From Rickettsiales bacterium (GTDB lineage: Bacteria; Pseudomonadota; Alphaproteobacteria; Rickettsiales; 21-14-0-20-44-7): a stretch of 8,729 bases of DNA. The DNA lies in contig JALZVI010000086.1 of the NCBI GenBank assembly GCA_023301015.1, positions 1 to 8,729 on the forward strand, given 5' to 3'. This document shows positions 1-5,279 of the stretch, one piece after another. Under the pieces are notes generated by a model that made no database searches, had not been told where the DNA came from, and worked only from the letters and a program-made list of their open reading frames with translations. The stretch's first letter is position 1, and each line of letters starts with the position of its first letter. The position numbers and the translations under genes are program-made.

Positions 1-79
1 CTCACTTCCAGACACATGGATCTACGTAGCAAAAGGCTCATGCGAGAAAATCGTAGCTGGAAGCCTAGAAGCAAAATAA
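1..79 (+). CDS. C-terminal end of an unrecognised protein (partial, 5' end outside window)
   Basis: Reading from base 2, an open frame of 25 codons ends at a TAA (77-79). The peptide begins SLPDTWIYVAK and ends VAGSLEAK. It has mixed hydrophobic and charged composition with one cysteine, as expected for the tail of a soluble domain, but I do not recognise the family. The frame is supported by the strong intrinsic terminator that starts 29 bases after the stop and points the same way. Another forward frame also stays open through this stretch, but it runs across the terminator hairpin and gives an arginine- and lysine-rich peptide, so it is less likely. The function cannot be inferred from this fragment. 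Confidence 0.55.
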   Translation, partial: SLPDTWIYVAKGSCEKIVAGSLEAK

Positions 80-102
80 ACTTATCCCCTTAAGTTTAAA
101 AG

Positions 103-114
103 CAATCAAGCCTC
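103..114 (+). repeat. 12-bp direct repeat, left copy
   Basis: CAATCAAGCCTC occurs here and again, identical, at 613-624. The left copy overlaps the 5' arm of the first terminator. The pair brackets the segment with the structured leader and the small membrane protein gene. Flanking bases do not match beyond the 12. Confidence 0.35.
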
Positions 115-140
115 GTAAGAATTTCTTGCGAGGCTTTTTT
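108..140 (+). terminator. Rho-independent terminator after the partial upstream gene
   Basis: AAGCCTCGTAAG (108-119) pairs with CTTGCGAGGCTT (125-136) with a single T-G wobble. The loop is about five bases, and the T-run 135-140 follows directly. It ends transcription from the gene that stops at 79 and separates it from the small gene at 325. Confidence 0.85.
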
Positions 141-170
141 GTTGCCTCTCGAATAGGAGATCTGAGCAAA

Positions 171-219
171 ATAGCATATTTCTAGTGAAACTGACGGGGC
201 AATATGCTATCAAAGCCCC
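171..219 (+). repeat. 10-bp inverted repeat with an overlapping GC helix (possible pseudoknot)
   Basis: ATAGCATATT (171-180) and AATATGCTAT (201-210) are perfect 10-base inverted repeats separated by 20 bases. GGGGC (196-200), inside that spacer, is complementary to GCCCC (215-219) outside it. The two helices are therefore either mutually exclusive or form an H-type pseudoknot. There is no T-run after the arms, so it is not an intrinsic terminator. As DNA the 10-base arms could be an operator, and as RNA they could be a switch. The four-base connector (211-214) is short for crossing a 10-bp helix, which makes the alternative-hairpin or operator reading more likely than a classical pseudoknot. 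Confidence 0.4.
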
Positions 220-243
220 CACACCTCATTCTTGTCTAACGGA

Positions 244-310
244 AATAGTAGAGCGTAGGCAGGGATTACAGCGGCAAACCCGCTAATCTTTCGCTACGCT
301 AGGAGCTATT
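244..310 (+). other. Nested stem-loop region, candidate structured 5' leader of the small membrane protein gene
   Basis: Three nested helices can be drawn. P1 is AATAG (244-248) with CTATT (306-310). P2 is AGCGTAG (252-258) with CTACGCT (294-300). P3 is GATT (264-267) with AATC (285-288), continuing after a two-base bulge as AGCGG (270-274) with CCGCT (280-284), closed by the loop CAAAC. A symmetric 5x5 internal loop separates P2 from P3. An AGGAG (301-305) lies unpaired between P1 and P2, but it is 19 bases from the ATG at 325, too far to serve as its usual ribosome binding site. It matches no riboswitch or tRNA that I recognise. No reading frame with a credible start covers 141-324. Confidence 0.35.
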
Positions 311-324
311 GTCGGAAAGACAAA

Positions 325-567
325 ATGGGCAAATTAAAACCCACAGAAATTATGCAAAAAGAAGTTATTGACGCCTTACTTATCTCTGGAATGGCCGCAA
401 TTGCGACGCTAGTCGTGATTTGCTTGACCAGAAAGCTATGGTTTAAATTGAAAATATACTTGATCCACAGGAAGATACAAAATCTGGAGCTTGAGAACGA
501 TAGAAAGCAACAGGCTATAGAGGACTTGGAAATGAAAGTGCTAGAAGCCAAGGCAGCAAAGCCTTAA
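325..567 (+). CDS. Small single-pass membrane protein with coiled-coil tail, unrecognised
   Basis: This is an 80-residue protein. A short polar N-terminus (MGKLKPTEIMQKE) is followed by one hydrophobic helix at about residues 15-35. A basic stretch comes next (RKLWFKLK and IHRK, about 36-50), then a strongly amphipathic charged segment (about 50-78, with L, I and E in heptad-like spacing) that looks like a coiled coil. The basic residues after the helix suggest that the tail faces the cytoplasm. The ATG at 325 is the only usual start in the frame, since a stop lies upstream at 256-258. It is preceded at 5 bases by a weak GGAAAG ribosome site (314-319). The gene is isolated between two forward terminators and sits behind a structured leader. 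Size and layout would fit a stress-related small membrane protein, a toxin-like peptide or a phage remnant, but nothing in the sequence decides between them. No homolog is recognised. Confidence 0.6.
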   Translation: MGKLKPTEIMQKEVIDALLISGMAAIATLVVICLTRKLWFKLKIYLIHRKIQNLELENDRKQQAIEDLEMKVLEAKAAKP

Positions 568-577
568 CCTTGGCAGC

Positions 578-608
578 AAGCCGTCCCATCACGGGGCGGC
601 TTTTTTTT
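578..608 (+). terminator. Rho-independent terminator after the small membrane protein gene
   Basis: AAGCCGTCCC (578-587) pairs with GGGGCGGCTT (593-602) with one T-G wobble around a five-base loop. A run of eight T follows (601-608). It starts 11 bases after the stop of the small gene. The same hairpin lies 8 bases beyond the rmuC stop on the other strand, but there no T-run follows it, so as an intrinsic terminator it works convincingly only for the plus strand. Confidence 0.85.
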
Positions 609-612
609 GCTT

Positions 613-624
613 CAATCAAGCCTC
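613..624 (+). repeat. 12-bp direct repeat, right copy
   Basis: This is identical to 103-114. This copy covers the last two sense codons and the stop of rmuC (GAG GCT TGA on the minus strand). Gene 3' ends are common insertion points for mobile segments, but 12 bases is short and no integrase is present, so this is only a hint. Confidence 0.35.
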
Positions 625-1857
625 TTTCTTCTCCGACGTACTCACGTCAGCCACCTCAAACGCCTCATCTTCATCAATCAGCGATGGCGAGTTGTCTATA
701 ACCGTAAATTCCTTCATCCGCACAGGCATCTTAACATCCTTCTCTGCCTCCACGCCATAATCCAGCATATTCCGTACTCGTGAGAGCAAACGCCCATTCA
801 CCGAGCGGCTCAGCTTTGAATAGTTGTCAGCCGCCTTCTTAATCGCCCCGCCGACATCCTCAATATGACGCACAAAAACATCCATGGAACTCACCAGCTT
901 GCCAACCTCTTTCATGATCGTCTTGTGGTTAGATTCCTGACGCACTCGCGAGATTTCATGCGTTGCTACATTCAGAATGAAAGGGATGCTCGACGGATCA
1001 GCCAAAATCAACCCCTGCTTAAAGCATTTCTGGCGGAACTCTGGATCTGCCCGCAAAACCTTTTCCCGTGCAGCTTCGCTCGGCAAATAGATCACGCTGA
1101 ACACAATCTTAGGCTCGCATTTCGCTGAGTTCTTCACCGCCGTCTTATAATCCTTAGAAATCAAATCTTTCAAATGCTGATTCATCGTCTTCTTCAACTT
1201 GCCCATCAGCTCAGAATCATCCTCGCCATCCGAAACTGCCGCAAGTTCTAGGAAAAACTTCGATGATTTCGCATCAATCACAACCAAATTATCATCTGGC
1301 AAAAACACCACCACATCAGGGCGCAAGCGGTTTTCGTCATAATTCACGGAAAATTGCGTCACATAATCACGCCCAGACTCAAGGCCAAAACTTTTCAGCG
1401 TGTTCTCCAGCCCAATCTCTGCATGAACCCCCGCCCCTGCTGGGCTTGAAAGGCTTTGCCACACAGTTGAGATCTTAGTCTCCTGATTCACCACCTGTCC
1501 TTGCAACGCAGCCAAACGCTCAGTCACCGCCTTAAATTCATTCTGCAAATGCTCAGTTGTTTTGCGCGTCGCCTCGTCACTATCCTTCTTCGATGACTCG
1601 CTCTCACGCTTATGATCTTCAATCAGCTTGGAGGACATTTGCGAAGAAGCCTCAAACATCGCTGCCTTCGCCGCTTGCATAGACTGCTCTTTCAACTGCT
1701 CCCAATCTTGGCGCGAGTCAACCAAGCTGTCATTCTCTTGGCGCAGAAGCTCCGCTTCCATCTTGATTTTTTGCAACTTAACCTGCAAAACCAAAAAGGT
1801 GATTAGCCCGCCAAACACGAACGCCGCTAGAGAGTAATATATAATATCATTTTCCAT
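616..1857 (-). CDS. rmuC: DNA recombination protein RmuC
   Basis: The protein has 413 residues. A single N-terminal membrane helix (about 6-25, LAAFVFGGLITFLVL) is followed by a long charged coiled coil (about 28-130) and then the RmuC core (about 140-365). The core shows HAEIGLENTL (145-154), then RPDVVVFLP (179-187) and VVIDAKSS (192-199). The spacing of D181, D195 and K197 fits the PD-(D/E)XK nuclease-like active site expected for this family. RmuC limits recombination between short inverted repeats and is thought to act on DNA structures; its biochemistry is poorly known. Length is in the usual range. The last ~50 residues are acidic and of low complexity. The ATG at 1857 is chosen because it places the membrane anchor at the very N-terminus. 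There is no ribosome binding site in front of it. It follows bcp after 70 bases on the same strand and may be the last gene of the glnE operon. Confidence 0.93.
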   Translation of the reverse strand: MENDIIYYSLAAFVFGGLITFLVLQVKLQKIKMEAELLRQENDSLVDSRQDWEQLKEQSMQAAKAAMFEASSQMSSKLIEDHKRESESSKKDSDEATRKTTEHLQNEFKAVTERLAALQGQVVNQETKISTVWQSLSSPAGAGVHAEIGLENTLKSFGLESGRDYVTQFSVNYDENRLRPDVVVFLPDDNLVVIDAKSSKFFLELAAVSDGEDDSELMGKLKKTMNQHLKDLISKDYKTAVKNSAKCEPKIVFSVIYLPSEAAREKVLRADPEFRQKCFKQGLILADPSSIPFILNVATHEISRVRQESNHKTIMKEVGKLVSSMDVFVRHIEDVGGAIKKAADNYSKLSRSVNGRLLSRVRNMLDYGVEAEKDVKMPVRMKEFTVIDNSPSLIDEDEAFEVADVSTSEKKEA

Positions 1858-1863
1858 CCAAAA

Positions 1864-1892
1864 ACATTAGATGAAATAAAAATTGAATACAA
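1864..1892 (-). promoter_or_regulatory. Weak promoter-like pair in front of rmuC
   Basis: On the minus strand, TTGTAT (1892-1887), a 17-base spacer and TAATGT (1869-1864) are followed by exactly 6 bases and the rmuC ATG. Each box matches the sigma-70 consensus at only three positions, so alone this is weak. It is listed because its geometry is the same as that in front of glnE, ntrY and recG. The gap between bcp and rmuC is AT-rich and holds no recognisable terminator. Confidence 0.2.
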
Positions 1893-1927
1893 GAATCAAG
1901 TTTAGTTTTCTTTGGAATGCACGGAGT

Positions 1928-2437
1928 TTATTCCGCAAGCTCCGCCAAAACTTCTTCCACATGACCCTTCACAGAAACTTTCGGCCACACACGTGTAAAC
2001 TTGCCCTGCCCGTTAATTAAGAATGTCGCGCGTTGAATTCCCATATATTTCTTGCCATACATGTTTTTCTCAACCCAAACTCGATAAGCCTCGCAAGCCT
2101 CGCCATCTTCGTCGGATGCCAGCAAAAACGGCAGGTCGTGCTTAGCAATAAACTTACAATGGCTCGCGACCGAGTCTTTTGAAACGCCGATTATAACTGT
2201 GTTCAAAGCCTTGAACTTGTCTATGTTATCACGAAAATCCTTGGCCTCAATTGTACAGCCTGGCGTGTCATCTTTAGGGTAGAAATATAACACCACATTT
2301 TTCCCAACAAGCTCCGCCAGAGAAACATTCTCTCCGCTATTAGTAGGCATACCAAAACTTGGTGCTGCATCTCCTGCTGCGAAATCTTTTACCGTAACTT
2401 GCTCTTGTGCTTCAGCCATTTTCATCTCCATTTTCAT
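1928..2437 (-). CDS. bcp: Peroxiredoxin of the Bcp/PrxQ type (thiol peroxidase)
   Basis: The protein has 169 residues and a thioredoxin-fold peroxiredoxin signature. It reduces hydrogen peroxide and organic peroxides in the cytoplasm, normally with thioredoxin as electron donor. The active-site motif P-x-x-x-T-x-x-C is present as YPKDDTPGCT, with P54, T58 and peroxidatic C61; the conserved arginine is R136 (GIQRATF). The resolving cysteine that many Bcp proteins carry five residues after the peroxidatic one is missing: position 66 is lysine. Other cysteines are C94 and C115, so it acts either as a 1-Cys enzyme or through one of these. Start: ATG at 2437, 5 bases after the glnE stop, with GAGGTG 8 bases upstream; an in-frame ATG at 2419, with GGAG 6 bases upstream, is a good alternative (163 residues). 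The adjacency implies co-transcription with glnE. Confidence 0.95.
   Translation of the reverse strand: MKMEMKMAEAQEQVTVKDFAAGDAAPSFGMPTNSGENVSLAELVGKNVVLYFYPKDDTPGCTIEAKDFRDNIDKFKALNTVIIGVSKDSVASHCKFIAKHDLPFLLASDEDGEACEAYRVWVEKNMYGKKYMGIQRATFLINGQGKFTRVWPKVSVKGHVEEVLAELAE
2426..2429 (-). promoter_or_regulatory. Second ribosome binding site, for an internal bcp start at 2419
   Basis: GGAG on the minus strand lies 6 bases before the in-frame ATG at 2417-2419, within the repetitive start MKMEMKMAEA. Initiation here would drop six non-conserved residues and leave every catalytic residue intact. Confidence 0.4.
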
Positions 2438-2442
2438 TATTA

Positions 2443-5244
2443 TTACACCTCAAACATATGCCTAAAATTTTCATTTACAACCCGTTGTTTTACGATCAGC
2501 TTTTCTTGAACATAATCAAACTTCTCTTCGTCAAAAAACTCCACAATCAGATCGCGCTGATTGCTCGATGCTTTTTCTGGTGAGAAGCCAGCTTTTGTTG
2601 TCAGCCTAACCACGCCCTCAGCCAGCTTCATGAAGCTAAATGCGCTCTCCAATTCCTGCACCCTATGCGCCGCGACAACTCCCTTCGTAGCCAACAATTT
2701 CCAGAAATCTTCAATATCACAATCTAATAAATCGGGATGTTTTTTTCCATGCGCGAGTACTAAATATTGCACCATAAATTCCAGTTCAAACAGCCCGCCC
2801 TTAGCATATTTCAAATCCCACGGATTGCTGCTAGAGAAGCTTTCTGCAATTTTTGCGCGCATATCAAAAACGTCTTTACGAAACTTCTGCAAATCGCGTT
2901 CATAGGTAAGAATGGAGTTGATTTCTTGGTTCAGTTTTTTATTCAGCTTTTCGCCACCAAACACCACCCTAGCCTTGGTTAGCGCTAGCATCTCCCAGTT
3001 CCAAGCTTTGCCTTGATAATAGCCCTGAAAAATCTTGAAGCTACAAGCCATACTCCCTTGACTACCCTGCGGCCTCAAGCGCGTATCAACCTTATAAAGC
3101 ACGCCATCCGAGCTGAGTTTATTCATCACTGTTGTTAGATTCTGCGCCAATTTTACATAATATTTATGCGCGCCTTCTGCTTCAGAGTCATAGACAAAAA
3201 CCAAGTCTAGATCCGAGCCAAAAGTTAGCTCACGCGAGCCAAGCTTGCCCATTGCCACAATGGCGAACTCTCCATCAATCTCTTCTCCAATCTTCAATTG
3301 CACTTGCTGGAGAACAACCCCAATCGCAATCTCCGCAACGTTTGAGAAATGCAACCCTGCTTCGCGAAATTTCACAGTTTTCTTGAGCAGCTTTATCCCA
3401 ATCTGGAATTCCATATCATGCTTCCAGCGGCGAATCACCTTCATCACCGCGGCATAGTCGTCGATACCTTCAATTGCGGCAAGCAGACCTTTTTGGAGCT
3501 TTACACGCGTAAAGAAATCGCTGTTGAAATCAGTCGCCAAAATTCGGTTCACAAGCGCTGGCGAACGACTGAAATTCTCTGCCAGCCACGGAGAGTCACC
3601 CATCAAATCGGCTACCTGTTCAATCAGCTCTGGGCGCTCGTTGAACAATGTGAACAGCTGGACGCCAGACGGCAATGTGGTCAAAAACGCATCAAACTTT
3701 ACAAAAGCAACGTCGGGATCACCTGTGCGAGAGAAATATTTTAGGATATCTGGCGTTAGCTCTGTCAATATCTCACGCACCTTCTTAAAGCGGGTTGAAC
3801 GTCGTCGGCCATGATGCCAGCCACGCACAACTTCACAAATCTTCTCAGGCTCTTTAAAGCCCAGCTTAGCTAAAGTCACCAGCGTTTCAGGGTCATTCGA
3901 TACGCCCGTAAACACCAAATTCCCCTCCGCACTCAAGCTCGGAGAATCAGTAAACAGCCCCGCATAATATGCCTGAACCACCTCGATTGACCTGCGCAGC
4001 TTCACCTCAAACTCAGCCTTTTTTGGGAAGCCCAGAAACTCGCAAAAGCCCTGCATCTCTTCATCCGTCGTTGGCAAAGAATGCGTATGCGCGTCATCAA
4101 CCATTTGCAGGCGATGCTCTATATCGCGATAAAACTCATAAATTTCAATCAGCTCCGACGCCGCGCCTTCTGGAATTCGCTCCAACGCCTCAAGTTGCAC
4201 AAGCGCATCGCATGTCGCCTTCTGCCGCATCTCTTCAACGCGACCACCCCAAATCAGCTGCTGAACTTGCGCGAAGAACTCAATTTCACGAATCCCGCCC
4301 TTCCCAAGCTTGATATTATAGCCCAGTAAGCTTTCAGGACTGTAGCCAGTGGTGCTGTCAATCTGACGCTTGATCGAATGGATGTCGGTTATGGCATCAA
4401 AGTCCAGATATTTGCGCCACACAAAGCTGTCAATAAAGCGCATATAGCTCTGCCCAGCAACCGCATCGCCACAAACCAAGCGCGCCTTAATCATTGCCGC
4501 GCGCTCCCAGTTTTGCCCCACATTTTCATAATATGTCTCCGCCGCCTGTACAGAAACCGCAACAGGGGTTGAATATGGATCGGGACGCAAACGCAAATCT
4601 ACACGAAAAACATAGCCATCAGCGGTGCGCTCTTGCAGCATGCGCACAAACTCATTAGCGAAACGGATAAAGAATTGGCGTACATTTGACTTGCCAGTAT
4701 AATCCGCCTTTTCCGCGTCATACAACAAAATCAAATCAACATCGCTCGAGTAATTCAGCTCCTTACCACCCAGCTTTCCAACCGCGACCACCAACAATCC
4801 TGATTTCTCAACATCGGCAGAACCCAGCATTTTTGCCTGATAGCTTTCCGCCAGCAAAAACTCAGAAGCCTTCAAAATTACCAAGTCCGCGAACTCGGAA
4901 AGCGCATTTGTAACTTTGCGCAAACACCATATGTCACTGATGTCAGCCGCGGCAATTAGGAACGAAACCTCTGCCTTTTTTACCCGCAAAAAGCTCATCA
5001 CCCTAGCTTTAGACGCTCCTCTAACTTGAAACTCCTGCACTTCTTGCATTGTTTGTGCAAAAACAGCATCTGGCCCTTCGCTCAACACACGCTCGCAAAA
5101 AGCGGCGTTTTTCTTCGCCAAAAGCTGCAAATAATTGCTTTGCCCTGCCACTGAATCAACAAAGTTTTGGGGAATTCTTTTTTTCAACGCAATTTCACCG
5201 TCCTTTTGCGGTAGCTCCTTGCTATTTTGCGTTTTTCCACTCAT
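2443..5244 (-). CDS. glnE: Bifunctional glutamine synthetase adenylyltransferase / adenylyl-removing enzyme
   Basis: The protein has 933 residues, close to the usual ~950. It inactivates glutamine synthetase by adding AMP to a tyrosine and reverses this by phosphorolysis, normally under control of PII proteins and glutamine. Two nucleotidyltransferase halves are visible. The N-terminal adenylyl-removing half has GKLGGKELNYSSDVD (156-170) and the third carboxylate in VDLRLRP (D216). The C-terminal adenylyltransferase half has GKLGSRELTFGSDLD (666-680) and VDTRLRP (D720). Each half is followed by its helical companion domain, marked by KGGIREIEF (315-323) and KGGLFELEF (815-823). All metal-binding aspartates are present (D168/D170 and D678/D680), so both activities should be intact. 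The ATG at 5244 is used; the N-terminus is lysine-rich and variable, and no Shine-Dalgarno precedes it. It is first in a likely operon with bcp and rmuC and is divergent from ntrY. Confidence 0.97.
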   Translation of the reverse strand: MSGKTQNSKELPQKDGEIALKKRIPQNFVDSVAGQSNYLQLLAKKNAAFCERVLSEGPDAVFAQTMQEVQEFQVRGASKARVMSFLRVKKAEVSFLIAAADISDIWCLRKVTNALSEFADLVILKASEFLLAESYQAKMLGSADVEKSGLLVVAVGKLGGKELNYSSDVDLILLYDAEKADYTGKSNVRQFFIRFANEFVRMLQERTADGYVFRVDLRLRPDPYSTPVAVSVQAAETYYENVGQNWERAAMIKARLVCGDAVAGQSYMRFIDSFVWRKYLDFDAITDIHSIKRQIDSTTGYSPESLLGYNIKLGKGGIREIEFFAQVQQLIWGGRVEEMRQKATCDALVQLEALERIPEGAASELIEIYEFYRDIEHRLQMVDDAHTHSLPTTDEEMQGFCEFLGFPKKAEFEVKLRRSIEVVQAYYAGLFTDSPSLSAEGNLVFTGVSNDPETLVTLAKLGFKEPEKICEVVRGWHHGRRRSTRFKKVREILTELTPDILKYFSRTGDPDVAFVKFDAFLTTLPSGVQLFTLFNERPELIEQVADLMGDSPWLAENFSRSPALVNRILATDFNSDFFTRVKLQKGLLAAIEGIDDYAAVMKVIRRWKHDMEFQIGIKLLKKTVKFREAGLHFSNVAEIAIGVVLQQVQLKIGEEIDGEFAIVAMGKLGSRELTFGSDLDLVFVYDSEAEGAHKYYVKLAQNLTTVMNKLSSDGVLYKVDTRLRPQGSQGSMACSFKIFQGYYQGKAWNWEMLALTKARVVFGGEKLNKKLNQEINSILTYERDLQKFRKDVFDMRAKIAESFSSSNPWDLKYAKGGLFELEFMVQYLVLAHGKKHPDLLDCDIEDFWKLLATKGVVAAHRVQELESAFSFMKLAEGVVRLTTKAGFSPEKASSNQRDLIVEFFDEEKFDYVQEKLIVKQRVVNENFRHMFEV
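2446..2451 (-). promoter_or_regulatory. Ribosome binding site for bcp formed by the last two glnE codons
   Basis: GAGGTG on the minus strand is a six-base match to the anti-Shine-Dalgarno complement and lies 8 bases before the ATG at 2437. It is also the codons for the final Glu-Val of GlnE. Ribosomes finishing glnE therefore cover the bcp initiation region, which suggests translational coupling. Confidence 0.6.
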
Positions 5245-5247
5245 AAA
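5219..5247 (+). promoter_or_regulatory. Candidate ntrY promoter inside the start of glnE
   Basis: TTGCTA (5219-5224), a 17-base spacer and CATAAA (5242-5247) are followed by six bases (ATATTT) and the ntrY ATG at 5254. The arrangement mirrors the glnE promoter across the palindrome, and the two -10 boxes are the two palindrome arms. A -10 reading of TAAAAT at 5244-5249, with a 19-base spacer, is also possible. Confidence 0.3.
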
Positions 5248-5256
5248 ATATTTATG
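5242..5256. repeat. 15-bp palindrome carrying both divergent start codons
   Basis: CATAAAATATTTATG has perfect 6-base arms, CATAAA and TTTATG, around ATA. Its left tip is the reverse complement of the glnE ATG (5244-5242) and its right tip is the ntrY ATG (5254-5256). Only nine A/T bases lie between the two start codons. A dimeric regulator or a shared melting site would touch both genes at once. Confidence 0.6.
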
Positions 5257-5279
5257 ACAGGTGAAACTTCTATATTCAA
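5251..5279 (-). promoter_or_regulatory. Candidate glnE promoter inside the start of ntrY
   Basis: On the minus strand, TTGAAT (5279-5274), a 17-base spacer and CATAAA (5256-5251) match the sigma-70 boxes at four of six positions each. Six bases then separate the -10 box from the glnE ATG, so transcription would begin at or next to the A of the start codon. There is no Shine-Dalgarno, which fits a leaderless message. Not experimentally supported. Confidence 0.35.

Noticed and set aside
235..325. tRNA-like or known riboswitch fold
   Set aside because: There is no cloverleaf with a T-arm sequence or anticodon arm, and no conserved core of a riboswitch class that I can recognise. It is kept only as a generic structured region.
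306..551. Minus-strand open frame of 81 codons opposite the small membrane protein
   Set aside because: It is rich in Ser, Ile, Cys and Phe, as expected from the complement of a lysine- and glutamate-rich coding strand, has no ribosome site and would run into the structured leader. The plus-strand gene has a start, a helix and a terminator in order.
1905..1945. Short inverted repeat near the end of bcp as a terminator before rmuC
   Set aside because: CGGA and TCCG around a six-base loop give only four pairs, partly within the bcp codons, and no T-run follows. Read-through to rmuC is more likely.
3349..3744. Plus-strand open frame of 131 codons opposite glnE
   Set aside because: It is fully inside glnE, whose two catalytic halves are intact, and its product has no recognisable motif.
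5227..5253. TTG at 5227 as the start of ntrY, extending it by nine codons
   Set aside because: It would overlap the glnE start by 18 bases head to head, has no ribosome site and adds no recognisable protein feature. The ATG at 5254 also has the same promoter spacing as neighbouring genes.
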